A DNA stretch of 64,000 nucleotides, from the NCBI GenBank assembly GCA_000711775.1, contig ARYC01018494.1, positions 1 to 64,000 on the forward strand, given 5' to 3'. The notes below the pieces were generated by a model. That model did not search any database, was not told the origin of the DNA, and worked only from the letters and a program-made list of their open reading frames with translations. Position 1 is the stretch's first letter; the number at the start of each line of letters is the position of its first letter. The translations under genes and the position numbers were made by a program. The stretch is from Oxytricha trifallax. Lineage: Eukaryota > Ciliophora > Spirotrichea > Sporadotrichida > Oxytrichidae. Shown in pieces: positions 40,716 to 52,790 of this stretch.

Positions 40716-42310
40716 ACTTGCTTTGTGGTATGAAGGCTGTCATAATAATATCACTAGACTCTTACAATGTAATTTAAAACCCCTACTCTCCACACTCCAT
40801 CATATTAGATTGAGAAAGTCAAGAACAAGACAAAGGAGATCTACTTTCATATGCTTATAAGGAGAAACTGTAGAAACTAGTTGATTTTGCAACTATGGGC
40901 CTCTTAAAAATCGACATCAAATATTGACATCAATTTTCAAAAGGTCAACCTAATATCCTGTTCAATAGCTTAACCAAATATGACAGACTATTTCTCATAA
41001 AAATTCATTGAAAAGTCTAATGAAGATTCAAACAAGAACAAAGGAAAAGGAAAGAAACAAGAGAGAGAGTGACCCACACTAAAACTCTTAAGCTCTACCA
41101 ACCATAACAACAAGGCTTAAAAAAATTTGTGAGACTAGTCATAGTCTCTTTAAGTAAGCACCTATCTAAAAGACTTCCCAATATCAAATATTTTAAGATT
41201 AATATATTTCTAAATATAACCAACTATTTAATAACTAAATATTTTGCAGTCCAAGCCTCAAATTCTTTTAGCACAATAATTTATATTTACACCCTAAGCC
41301 AAAACAGTATCACTTTTTAATGATAACCAACACAGTATGGCTAGCATACGACTTAATGGGTAAGCCTATTAAAAAAAAAATAAAAACAAGAAAATATGCT
41401 CTGGAAAGAAAACTTTTACCCTTATGTTAATATTGATTAATTAACAGGCTCTCACAAAACCCAGAGACAATACCAACAAAACCATATATTTCATTGTTCC
41501 CTCTATTCCAATCATTTTACAATTAAATAGGAAAAATAGAACAAATTGGGAAAAAGAACCCTCAGTACTAAATAAGGAAAGAACAGAGTACCTAGGTACT
41601 AACAAAAAGACTTTTTACCAAACTTATAACATGCCTAACTCTCATCTTACCACATAACAAAAATTATAGAAGATTGAAAATTGTTAATAAACTTGTACAC
41701 AAACACTCTAGTTACAGAATGAACTCATCAACGACTAAACAAGGGATACCATTTAATTGGTAGAAACCATCAGAAGAAAGATCACTCTTCAACATAAATT
41801 AAAGGGAAATCGACAACCTGATCAGATCCAAACCAGAATTGAAAATAAGAAAGAAATCTTAGTAATGTTTGAGAATTAGGATAATAATGATTAATAACAC
41901 AAACTAATCTCAAACAGTGGAGCAAACTTAGATGATTTGAATTTAGGCAACTGGAACAACCCAAATAATATTTGTTGCACTACCTATAGATATGTGCTGA
42001 ATATTAAATATTCTAAGGAATACCTGACTATCACTGCAGACTCTTTGGTTTAGGAAGACGCTAGTTTTATCTTTCAACAGTCAACTAAAAGATCCATAAC
42101 TATGAAAAATGTTAAGACCAAGAAGACCAGAATCGTCACAAAGAAGAACAGAAAGTGTAGCAGAATCAACAGCGTTAGGATGAAATAGTGCTTAACCATC
42201 AAGAGCAATCTAATCTATAAAAGGGCTTGACCCTTATATATTACTATATATAATCAATCGGGGGTCCCCAGAAACCTCAATTTGATCATATTGTTATTAT
42301 TATAAGAAAA
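40716..42310 (+). mobile_element. 1.6-kb insertion R1, probable retroelement
   Basis: A GC-richer block present in copy A and absent from copy B (join near 63240-63260). Imperfect direct repeats GTTAAAATTAA (40705-40715) and GTAAAATTAA (42311-42320) flank it. The right end has CGGGGGTCCCC, ACCTCAATTTGATC and a TTA-rich tail. This resembles, block by block, the right end of the RT-bearing element at 58590-58643. That shared tail and the A-copy-only presence suggest a LINE-like element. The internal frame is not recognisably RT. Confidence 0.6.
40734..42230 (+). CDS. Unrecognised ~500-codon reading frame of element R1 (two TGA codons)
   Basis: Reading TAA/TAG as Gln, one frame stays open from just after the TGA at 40731 to the TGA at 42228-42230. 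It is interrupted by only two in-frame TGAs (41070 and 41130), and the last 366 codons have none. The first ATG after the second TGA is at 41337 (297 residues: MASIRLNGQ...). Visible stretches include a charged segment EDSNKNKGKGKKQERE before the first TGA, a Gln-rich mid part, SKEYLTITADSLVQEDASF near 42020-42080, and a Lys/Arg-rich tail TKKTRIVTKKNRK. I recognise no family. It is probably an element-encoded protein (for example a nucleic-acid-binding ORF). It could be mildly decayed. Confidence 0.5.
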
Positions 42311-42320
42311 GTAAAATTAA

Positions 42321-45300
42321 TAATAATATAAATAGTAATATTTATATCTTTAATTAAATATTTATTTGTGTATCATCTAAGACATATTTATTTTAAGTTA
42401 AGTTTATTCTCCTTTCTTATTATTTTGCTTAGCAGTTCATAATATGGAGGTTTTTATACCTTTTTTTTAATTTTATTGATATACCTTTTTTTAGTTCATC
42501 AACAAAAATTGTTCCAAACGTGTTTTTATTGCACAAATACAAATAATACACATTTATTTGTATTTATAAATATTATATACATAATCTTTCAATACAATTT
42601 CTTCTTAAAAATTAATTAATTTATCCTAATATTATTATTTTTACGAAATTATATATAAAAATTAGAAAAACATAAATTTTAAATGCTTTTTATTTATTAA
42701 TTTTTTGTATTATGAGATATACAATACAATTAAAAATTTAATTCAAATAAATAATTAGGGAAGTCGTAAATTTGTTTAAACTAGGATTCTTTTTTATAAT
42801 TTAATCTCACTTAAATATAAAATAAATTAAAACAAAGAGAAAGGAAATATCTTAACTTTTTCCAGTGTCATTGAATATAAATTTTCTTATTTATTAATAA
42901 TATCTTAAATATAAACTTTATGTTAATTAATATATTGTAAATTTTTAACGGGAATTTATTTTATATTATACAATAAAGAGAATGATCAAATGTTTAAAAA
43001 TAACCACAATATCTTTGATTCTAGTTTTTATTTTCCGAATTAATTTTTATATAAATATTCAATTCTCTTGTTCTAATTTACCCTTTATTATTTAAATCAG
43101 TAAATGTAATACATTTTAGGAAGATTTAAAGATTTAGATTGAGTTCAATTTATTGAAAAATCATTTACATTAACTAAGATTATTGGATATTTTTGCAATC
43201 TCCTCTGTTATAATTTAATATTTAGTAATATTTATGTGAAATTCTATCAATATTAATGTCAAGTAATTTATTCTTTAAATTTTAAAATAAATTATTTAAA
43301 TTTGTTCAAAGAATATATAAAGCTTAAAATTAAATTAATTTTATCTTATAGTAAATAAACATATATATTATTATAAATTGGATAGTTATCGAATTTATTT
43401 TTATTATTTATATTTGAAAATGAATTTATACTAATTATTACAATCTGCTAATCATTTCCAAGATTTTAACCCCATTTCAATATGTGAATTCATAAACATT
43501 ATTTATATAATCAATAATTTCCCATGAATCTAACTAATTTTAGAAAAATTTGTAATTTTTTACTAATTCTGATTTTATTTCTTCAATCATCCCTTCCTTA
43601 ATTGAAGAGAGTTTGAAGTTATAATACTATTTGAAAATATATATGACTGATATATATAATAGATTTAAGTATTTCCTAGTTAATAAATCATGTAGTTTAA
43701 ATACTACCCAAAAAAAAGTGTTATTAAAATTATCAGACAATTCATAATAATTACAAATAATTGATTTAAATTATTTTCAAAATATATTTTATAAATATTC
43801 TTAATAAAGACCTTAAAATATTAATAAGTTTAGATCCTTAATTCTGTTTCATTTGTTTTGATTTTCGTGACTGTTAAAATATAATTATTTACAATTTATT
43901 CAGTAGTTCTACTCTAATTATGTAATTCTTATCTTAATTACTATTCATCATTTGATTTACTTTATTCTAAATATGACATTTATATTATTTTAAATAATAG
44001 TTTAAAGAAGTAAAATTTATTGTTTAAATTTAAACTGTAGGCAATAAATATTTTTTCCCAAAATAAGTTTTAAATATATTAATCTATATTTTAATTAACT
44101 CACTTGAATAGTTATATTTTTTTAAATATAATTATTTATATTTTATTAGATAATTTCTAAGAATATTAAATTAAGCCTGACTATAATATTTTAAAAAATT
44201 AATAAATTCTATGAGAGTTTCAGGATATATAGTTTCATATTTAATAAATTGTATAATATTAATGATAAGGCTTTTCTTTAAAAAATTAAAGCTTAAATAT
44301 TATGAAAATTAACTTATTAATTCCGATTAAGATTAATTTCTCCTCCCCTTTTAAAATTATAGAGATTCCAAAATAATATTATTATAGCATATATTATTTT
44401 ATAACAAATTGGAAGGATAGGAAATATTGTATCCAAAATATTTAAATTCCTTAATGGGACCTACCCCCTTAATCAATATTATAAATCATACAAATTAGTC
44501 TATTTTTATGTATCAAATTATCTTTGTCTGAGATATCCCTTATATAATATTAAATTATGAAAAGGTAGAATACCCCATTAATAAGAAATAACTATCAATC
44601 TTTTCCATTTTACATATTGAAAATATACTTTTAATAAAATAACCTATTTTCTATATTGTATTTCATTAAGTGAGTTTAGATCGGATATATAAGTTTGAAT
44701 AGTAAATATATAAAATATTTCTTATTTTAATTGTCCCTATAAATAATGATATTATTTTGGGCAACAATTTATTAGGAATTATAATTGAATAAATTGATTT
44801 TTAAGTTTCAATAAAATTAGCTTTAGTGTTGAAAATCCTTATTAATTTACTCTTTAAATAATAACATCCTATTTGTTTAAGTTGCAATGATTTACTTAAA
44901 TAATTATAAAATTTCTAAAGATATTCATTATATTTATTTACATTTTGATGTTACTTCAATAATGTTACCTTTCAATACATGATTAATTCATTTTATATAA
45001 AAATTTAAATCCTGGTTATCTTTATTAATAGGGAACTCAATTTCACTTGTCATATTATCCCGCTTTAATAGGAATATTAACTACTTGGTATCAAAACTAT
45101 ATTGTTAATTATAATTAAATAATTTATTAATAAAATTTATTAAATATATATATAGTTGAATAAATACACAATTAATTTAAATTGTGAATTTTTATATTTT
45201 TTATTTTTATTCTTGTATTTAAAATCAATTTATATGAATATAAAAATCAGTTTATAAGGAAATTTAGATCATTAAAATATAATTTGTCATTAAATCCTAA

Positions 45301-45779
45301 TATTAATTCTTTACTAAAAAAAGAAGATAGTAATTTATTATGTGACAATTATTAAACTAACTATACAAGATAAATTAATATAAAAAAAGATATTCTGGCA
45401 TAATTTCTGCAAATAGTTTTTTTAAAAATATAATAATATGAATAAGTTATGTTTTTTATTTTAATATTTTTTATAATAATGTTTTGTAATAGAATGAGTT
45501 TACTTGATTTAAACCCTTTATTTTTATTTAATAACTGCTACTTTTATTATTTTAAGACCCATTAATGTAATTTAAATATTCTGAATTTAATATATTACAT
45601 TTAAAATATTTTTAATTATGAAAATCATTAATAATTTAAATAAGATAATGTAAATAATCATCACCTACATTTTACTAATTACAATTTTATCAAAATAAAT
45701 TAAGGATCAATTGTCCTTTTTAAATGTTATTTTTTTTTACTATTGTTAATTTTAATATTTTGTTATTTTTTAATTTATT
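42321..45779. other. AT-rich DNA, end of matched copy A and beyond
   Basis: Up to 43045 it aligns with the end of the window (63260-64000). After that there is no partner to compare. No gene was recognised. Confidence 0.5.
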
Positions 45780-45840
45780 AATTATAATGATTTCATGTTT
45801 CTTATATACTAATTTTAGCCAATTAAATACTCATAAGATA
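45780..45840 (+). repeat. Dispersed ~60-bp motif, copy 8 (subtype a)
   Basis: AATTATAATGATTTCATGTT, TTATATACTAATTTTAG and CCAATTAAATACTCATAAGA. Confidence 0.8.
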
Positions 45841-47149
45841 ATAACTTAATTAATTCATTTGAGTATTTTAATTTTAATCCTTAATTTATTCATGAAATAA
45901 CTCTTTAAAATTTAATATTGTAGAATAAAAATAATTTGTATTTTAATAATTTAATTGACATATATGACAGTTTTAAAAAATCATATCGATTCAATAGATT
46001 CAAAAAGATTTTTGCATATTTTACTTCAAAGAGTAAATAAATCTATAATTTTTATGATTTAATTCTAAAATCATTTTATTACTTTATATTAATATTATTC
46101 AAAGTTTAAAAATTAAAAAAAAATAATTTTATACTTTGTATAGGAACTAATTTTAAATAATTATAATGATAAAGATTTTAATAAATACAGTAACTTTTGA
46201 TTATCCATTTTTAATTATATTTATATCAAGCACTTAAGTAGAATTTTCTTTTTTTTATAATTATAATTATTTTATTAGTTCTTTCTTTAACTACCCTCTT
46301 TAATTAATTATTTTTATATTGTTTGATTAGATGTTAATATTAAATATAATAATAAAATGAAAATATAAAGTTAACAAATATTTATGATTTTTAACCATAA
46401 ACAATATTCTTTACCTTTAATTACTTTTTTATTATTATATACCAAATTGAATTGATCTGTTCAATTTAATTAAGTTATAGACTTTACTTTGAGATTCATG
46501 ATTATATTAACAGCAATTTATTTCAAAAAATTTAACTGTATAACAATGAAACATAAAACTTAATCCCTTGATTTGTTATCCATCACTAAAGAGTAATCAT
46601 AGATAATCATAGTATCCCCTTATAAATTTATGGTTTTTTGAGGACCCTCTATATATATTTTTATTATTAAATTTTTCTTTCCTATCTTCTGGTAAATTTG
46701 TATATTTCTAGATATTCTTTCAGTATCAATTATTATATTAATTAAAACTAATTAATATCAACGTTTTATAATTTTTTATAAAACTAATTATAGTTAACTA
46801 TAGTATTTTTTAAATATATACTAAAACTTAAAATTTATAAAACTAAATTATAAAATAAAAATTAATTTTTTCTAGTTACCCTATTAGCTAGAGGTAATTT
46901 TTGTATTATTTTTTATTTTATTGCTATTATCTTGCTTTTACATTGATATTTAGAGTTTTTTTGGGTAAATATTCATGAATGTTTTAATAGTAAAGTCATT
47001 ATTAAGTTTATTATTTTTAATGAGTTGTTCTTGAAATGTATAGCCTTAATTACTAGAGAAATTAAAAAATTTATTAATATTTCCTAAATAAAAATTGCTT
47101 TGATATAGAACATTATAAACTTATAAAAAATGAGATCATTACAAATTAT
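45841..47149. other. AT-rich germline-limited DNA
   Basis: Nothing was recognised apart from + strand C tracts. Confidence 0.5.
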
Positions 47150-47690
47150 TAATATATTGTACTTTTTGACCCAATAATAATTCAATCAATTTTAAATTTA
47201 ATAATTTGATTTTGAAGTCGCCATCATTTACTTTTACTTTTTCTAGTCAAATTAATTTCTTCATAACATGGATGAAATCTAATAGTTTTTAAGTATCCTC
47301 AATATCTAATTTTATTACCTTAGTATTTTCCATAAAATACAGTCTAAAATCAATTTTTACAGTTGATTGCCCTATTAATATATATTTAAAAAACAAATGT
47401 TATGTCTTAATATATTTAGAAAAATCTTTATTAGCTAATTATAATTGATCCCTCTATACAATATTATTTAATTTTTTATTGAATTATACATTTTTATCTT
47501 TCTCTCGTTTTTGATCAATCTTTCCTTAGCATATTAATAACCATAGTGTTAATTTTAATAGTCAGTTAAGTTTCACTTCATTGATATTCCCATAGATAAT
47601 ATTATAAATGATTCAAATGCCAGTTTCTTAATAAGAATGGAGTCAGCATTTTTAATGCCTGAATTTTATACATTTAAATAAAATAAATAA
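47150..47690 (-). pseudogene. Unidentified decayed gene
   Basis: Two neighbouring minus-strand patches look strongly coding. 47680-47470 reads NSGIKNADSILIKKLAFESF..., TGA, NLTDYQNQHYGYQYAKERLI. 47390-47180 reads KIDFRLYFMENTKVIKLDIE and LLDFIHVMKKLI, TGA, LEKVKVNDGDFKIKL. Amino-acid use is balanced (acidic and basic residues, Gly, His). Two in-frame TGAs and a gap between the patches suggest decay or unjoined gene segments. No family was recognised. Confidence 0.45.
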
Positions 47691-50529
47691 TTCAAATTAA
47701 AGAATGAAAGATAAATAACCATTCTTAATAAGATTTATATAGGAATTTTTCAAAATTTTTATAATTATAAAATGGCTTTCATAATTAAATATTTATTTTT
47801 TATAAATATTAATTATAAATCTCAGACAACCTTGAATCCCTCTATATATTTAGATACTACTATCTTCTATTATAAACCAATCTGTTTTTGTTATTTTAAC
47901 CCTTTAATTAAAAAATAATCTTAGTATTGTTATTGGGGTAATTTTAATATTAATTTAGTACAATTGAATGATATAAAATATACTAAATATTGAGATTTAA
48001 TGAATTATAAAAAACATGTGAATATTTATTTTTTTATAAGGATTTGGTTTAAAATTGTTTTTGAGGTTTTGGGGTTTTGAAAAGTTTCTGAGGTAATTCA
48101 TAAATTGAATTAGATAAATAAGATAATTTAAGATTTTAAATATAACCCAAATAATATATTTTATAAGATTAAGTTTTAATGATTTCCTATAATTATATAT
48201 TTACAAAGTTATTTTTACAAATTATTTAATTCCTTTCTTTCATTTTCACCCTCATAAAATTTCAAGAACTAATTCCTATAACTCTTTATTATTCAATTTC
48301 CTCTATATTACTTCAGATTATTTAAAATTTTTTTTTAATTTTATCATGAGATCGTTTATATAAAATGCCTTTCTTTTTTCATAAATCACTGAAAATGATT
48401 CGCAATTTAGAATAACACTAGGAAGATTTTTTTATATTAAGTGATTTAAGAATTGTCCTATCATAAATTAGATAAGCAAAATACATTTTTTATTTAGATT
48501 TCTATTTTTAATTATGAACATAAATCAAATCCTCTAATAGAAAAACAAAATTACAGCGCTCAATAATATAAATATAAAGTTTATTAATAAATATATTATT
48601 ATAAATCGATTTACCCTACTTAACATATCAGTAATTCTATTTAGCAATAATTGTTCATTAAAATTACAAATTCTTCTGTTTTATCATCACTTATTCTTAA
48701 TTAACATTAATAAATAGATTTACCTATGCATCAGTTGTTGATTTTTCTTCGTTTGCCAATAAAATTTTCTAATTTAAACATTTTAATATTAATGCAGATA
48801 TTTCTAACAATCATCTCAATAGCATAGTATAGTTTATGAATGTAAAAAGTATATATCAACCTTAATTTATCTTCATTTTTTATCCCTTAATATTAAATAA
48901 AACTGACTAAATTTACTGAGTTAGAACATGAGAAGTTCATTTCTTATAAGTGGTTTTTGAATTATTTAAGGTATTTTTATAAAAATTATTCAATATATTT
49001 TTTATTTAATAGATATTATCGATCAATAAATAATTATCAAAAGTATCTAATATAGTATTAAAAATATATTCAATATTCTCTATATATTTATATATACTCA
49101 AATAATAGATAAATAAAAGTAATTTATGTCATATTCTAAATAAATGTGATTTTAATAATGGTTCTATTAAAAAAAAGAAATATATAAATAATACCAATTA
49201 ATAACTTATTAATTATATTTAAAAATATATTTTTTATTGAAATTAAAATCATATAAAAATTTCTAAACCTAAATTATATATTGCTAATAAAATCTATAAT
49301 TTAATTAAATTGCATTCAAATCTCCTTAATATAAATAGCTTAATAATCCTTATCTTTATGTTGTTTTTTTGTTATATACCTATATAAATTATTGAGAAAT
49401 TTTCACTTTAGTTTATAATTTAGAGAAGAACTTATTTTCATTATTAATTAATGAGATGCTTAAGATGATACCCTTATTCATATATAGTTTTTTTACCTTT
49501 TAAAATCATTTTTTTATTATATTAGTAGGATAATGAATAAAAATAATTTATAGAAAAATTAATCTAAAAAATATAATGGATTTGGTATATAAATTGTAAA
49601 GTAAAATTTAATTAATTTAAAATAAATAATTCATTCTATATTTACATTATTTCAAAGATTTAATAAATAATTTTTATTTAACATAACTTTTATAATTATA
49701 TAATATATTACGATAAATTAAGTTTCTAAATCTGAACCATATATTATCAAATTTTTATTGTATTTATAATAAGTATAAATATAATAATATAATTTAAATA
49801 ATTTTTATATATGTTGCTTTTTGAGATATTTTATTTAAACAAATGTTATGTTGATATCAATTTAAAAAACCTATAATTCCCTACAATCAATATCTTGAAA
49901 ATAGTATTTAATGAAAAGTAGTATTTAGACTTTTATTTTATTTTGAATTTCAAAACCCTCCCTAGATTATCATATAGAAATATACCCTTAATTTATTGTA
50001 AAAAAAGTATTCTTAGATTAAATTTAAATTCGATTAATACACAACAAATAAAGGGTATTTTATGTAAAACAATTAAATATTAAATAAAATATAAATTTGC
50101 AATAGTTTTTTTTTATCAAATTCATTACTCATTATCAAAACTGAGTTTGTATTAGATTTAAACTTAAAATTTGCTACAGTGTTTGTAAATTTGCCTATCT
50201 AAATTTATTATTTTTAAACTTTACTCTGTAAGTAAGAACCCTTTATATTAAGCTATATGCAAAGCAATATTAAAAATTAAAATTTTTAAAAAATATATAA
50301 TATGTAAATATAATAAACTATATTCATTTATTATGATCTCATTTATGATATAATGAGTCTGGATCCTAGGTTCAAATAAATCTCTTATAATAGCCATTAT
50401 AATAATCTCTTTCATTTAAAAATCATGCAATGCTTAAAGTACCATCAATAATTTATAAGAAACATTAATTCTTCAGGATTCCTTTTAAATCATCAAATTA
50501 TAGTTAAATTTACATAAAATATTTATTTA
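47691..50529. other. AT-rich germline-limited DNA with an isolated G4T4 tract
   Basis: No gene. GGTTTTGGGGTTTTG at 48065-48079 is identical to the terminal repeat of the TBEs but has no TBE sequence beside it. Confidence 0.5.
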
Positions 50530-51000
50530 AATATATATAATTACTTGAAAATTTCGGGGTGAAGTTTCATGCCTCAAATTTTTATATGAACCCAAGAAAT
50601 GAATAATCCTGCTACCTTCGTAAGTGTCCACCCCATTCAAAAAAAATATGTAATTTTATAAATTTAAAAATCTTGATAACAATATAGATATAGTGTTATA
50701 TATAATCTAGCATCTAAATCATTTCTACCTTGATAACAATTATAAAGAAAATTACATTAATTATTAATAAAAATATACTTAATTTAGCATTGGTTTAAAT
50801 TTATAATTGACAAAGAATAATAATATTAAGAGATGTTTAAAATAAAATATTAATTTATAAATTTAATTTTATAAGGGCTTATTTGCTTGCCAAAAGATAC
50901 AAAATTTAATGTTAAGGGCTGGAAAGCATCCCTGTAATTTCTTATAGTACCTTATACATGTTCAATCATATAATGTAATTATTACCTAAATCTTAATATA
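50530..51000. pseudogene. Coding-like patches, strand uncertain
   Basis: 50645-50530 on the minus strand reads NGVDTYEGSRIIHFLGSYKN and then LRHETSPRNFQ. The plus strand over the same bases (KFHASNFYMNPRNEQSCYL) is also open. 50876-51000 on the plus strand reads FACQKIQNLMLRAGKHPCNF. These are less AT-rich islands, and no family was recognised. They could be relics or dispersed macronuclear gene segments. Confidence 0.3.
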
Positions 51001-51200
51001 ATAATTAATCCATTTTAGTTACTAAATTATCAAGATATTCTTATAGAACAATATAATTTATAATAAATTAAAATGTTTTTATAATAATTTAATTTATTTT
51101 ATTGTAAATTATTTCTTTAAAACAAAATACCCCTTTTTCAATTCTTATTTTATTTACCTATAGTTATTACTAGTGAGTATATCTTTAATATTTTTAATTT

Positions 51201-51262
51201 ATTATTATAGTAATTCATGTTTTTTATATACTAATTTAAGCCAATTAAATGCTCATAAAATA
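51201..51262 (+). repeat. Dispersed ~60-bp motif, copy 9 (subtype a)
   Basis: ATTATAGTAATTCATGTTTT, ATATACTAATTTAAGCC and AATTAAATGCTCATAAAA. It lies where the order of earlier copies would predict a subtype c. Confidence 0.75.
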
Positions 51263-51471
51263 TAGTATAGATTAAATATTAAAATTGAATATCTTTATTA
51301 TTAAGTGAATAATAAAATTACTAAAATCTATTAATAAATTGAGAAAATTGACATTTTAAACTGTTTTATATTGTAAATTGGGGTATGGAAAATCAATAAA
51401 ATTATACTCTTAAATATTTAAATACATTGATTTAAAAATTAAAAAATATAATGTAAAATTTAATATCTATA

Positions 51472-52266
51472 TAATAAGGTTTTATTTTTTAAGTTTAAAA
51501 TGATTTTAAATTAATCAAAATTTTGTATATGTAAAGTAGGAGAAAGTTTTAAATATATCTCAAAAATGAAAATAAACAGATTTGAGAGTAAAATCATATG
51601 GAGATATCTCGATAATTATTAATTGATAGTTTAGAAGATATTCTGACTGTGTGAATTCAGCTCATATGCGCTGATTTTTATTTAGCACAAATGAGCTAAA
51701 TAAAATTGAGAGCACGGCAGACTTTTTTTAAGTCAAATAAGCGTTTTTAATTCATGATGTCCCCTTGGATCTAGTTTGCTTTAATTGTAAATTTCTTAAT
51801 TAATTATAATATATTTAGTAATTTTCAAATTTGTGAAATTTATTAAATTTAAAAGTAATCACTAATGTGGTTTCTATAATGAGAAATTTGATTAATGTTA
51901 AAATATTTATTTTTTTATTACTAAATAAATTATAATTAATTGAGAAATTTACAATTAAAGCAAACTAGATCCAAGGGGACATCATGAATTAAAAACGCGT
52001 ATTTGACCTAAAAAAAGTCTGCCGTGCTCTCAATTTAATTTAGCCATTTGTGCTTAATAAAAATCAGCGCATATGAGCTGAATTCACGCAGTCAGAATAT
52101 CTTCTAAACTATCAATTAATAATTATCGAGATATCTCCATATGATTATACTCTCAAATCTGTTTATTTTCCTTTTTGTGATATATTTAAAACTTTCTCCT
52201 ACTTTACATATACAAAATTTTGATTAATTTAAAATCATTTTACACTTAAAAAATAAAACCTTATTA
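51472..52266. mobile_element. 795-bp foldback element F4 truncating TBE-2
   Basis: The arms are ~390 bp and highly similar. The outer ends are TAATAAGGTTTTATTTTTTA and its complement, and the inner blocks include GAGAGCACGGCAGAC, GGATCTAGTTTGC and CATATGCGCTGATTTTTATT. The centre is near 51869 and there is no G/C cap. I see no clear target duplication. The right end abuts the middle of a TBE kinase gene, whose 5' part is absent on the other side. Confidence 0.8.
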
Positions 52267-52270
52267 AATG

Positions 52271-52535
52271 GGATATAAGGTCGCTAGGAGCAATAATTTC
52301 TAAATGAGATAATCCTAGAAATGATTTCTAAAGCTGTAAGATAAAAAAAGATTCAAAGAAGAATGCAGCAATACCTAGAATAGAATGAGATAAAAGGTAA
52401 AATGTATATTGTACGGAGTAGATAATATATAAGCCTAATTTTAAAACAGACAATACAATACACTAAAATGTAAGTTGGAAAGGAGATATTAAATTAAAAA
52501 AGTTACCTCATGATGCCAAGGTACTGTTTGAGTGA
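52271..52535 (+). pseudogene. C-terminal fragment of the TBE zinc-finger/kinase gene
   Basis: It starts inside the kinase domain at the subdomain IX tryptophan: WDIRSLGAII, then a TGA, then DNPRNDF, matching W(D)(V/I)WALA...DMPRNDY in the other copies. It continues with RRMQQYLEQNEIKG after a frame change and ends LPHDAKVLFE then TGA at 52533-52535. It has neither promoter nor start and is clearly non-functional. Confidence 0.8.
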
Positions 52536-52569
52536 AAAATAAAAATAAACACCTCTAACTACACATATT

Positions 52570-52694
52570 TACAATACATTTAAACAATAAACTACTACTT
52601 AAACCCTTTTTAAGAACCCTAATAAAGTATGAGGCAATTGTCTACTTATATCAATAAAAAAAAATCAAACTACTGAAGGAGTTTTGGGGTTTTG
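52570..52694 (+). repeat. Right terminal inverted repeat region of TBE-2
   Basis: Same subfamily as the TBE-1 right end. An A9 run near 52659 replaces part of the lead-in. It ends in GTTTTGGGGTTTTG. Confidence 0.75.
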
Positions 52695-52790
52695 TTGAAA
52701 TTATCAATTAGTTTTTAATTTTTTATTAAGTCAAAATATATGGTATTGTATGTTTTAAATAAATAGTATTCATTATATTGAATATATTTC

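Larger units (their letters stand above)
35375..43045. repeat. Segmental duplication copy A
   Basis: This long block matches 56866-64000 in the same order and orientation when insertions are skipped. Anchors by eye (A/B): 35385/56866 AATTTACCTACT; 35866/59026 TTTTACTC.CGAATTT; 36957/59718 foldback; 37930/60661 motif b; 38740/61400; 39965/62000; 40160/62700 ATTCTTAAGTATT; 42435/63370 GCAGTTCATAA.ATGGAGGTT; 42960/63910. The match stops only where the window ends, so the true extent is unknown. Confidence 0.8.
52267..52694 (+). mobile_element. TBE-2 right-end remnant
   Basis: The last ~265 bp of the kinase gene are followed by a right end matching TBE-1 (CCCTAATAAAGTATG, CTACTGAA, then GTTTTGGGGTTTTG to 52694). 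Everything to the left has been lost at the F4 foldback junction. Confidence 0.85.

Noticed and set aside
41782..41964. 60-codon minus-strand frame
   Set aside because: Antisense to the much longer open frame of element R1.
50556..50635. GGGGTG...CACCCC spanning ~78 nt, possible tRNA
   Set aside because: No D-arm, anticodon arm or T-arm sequence is present between the closing pairs.
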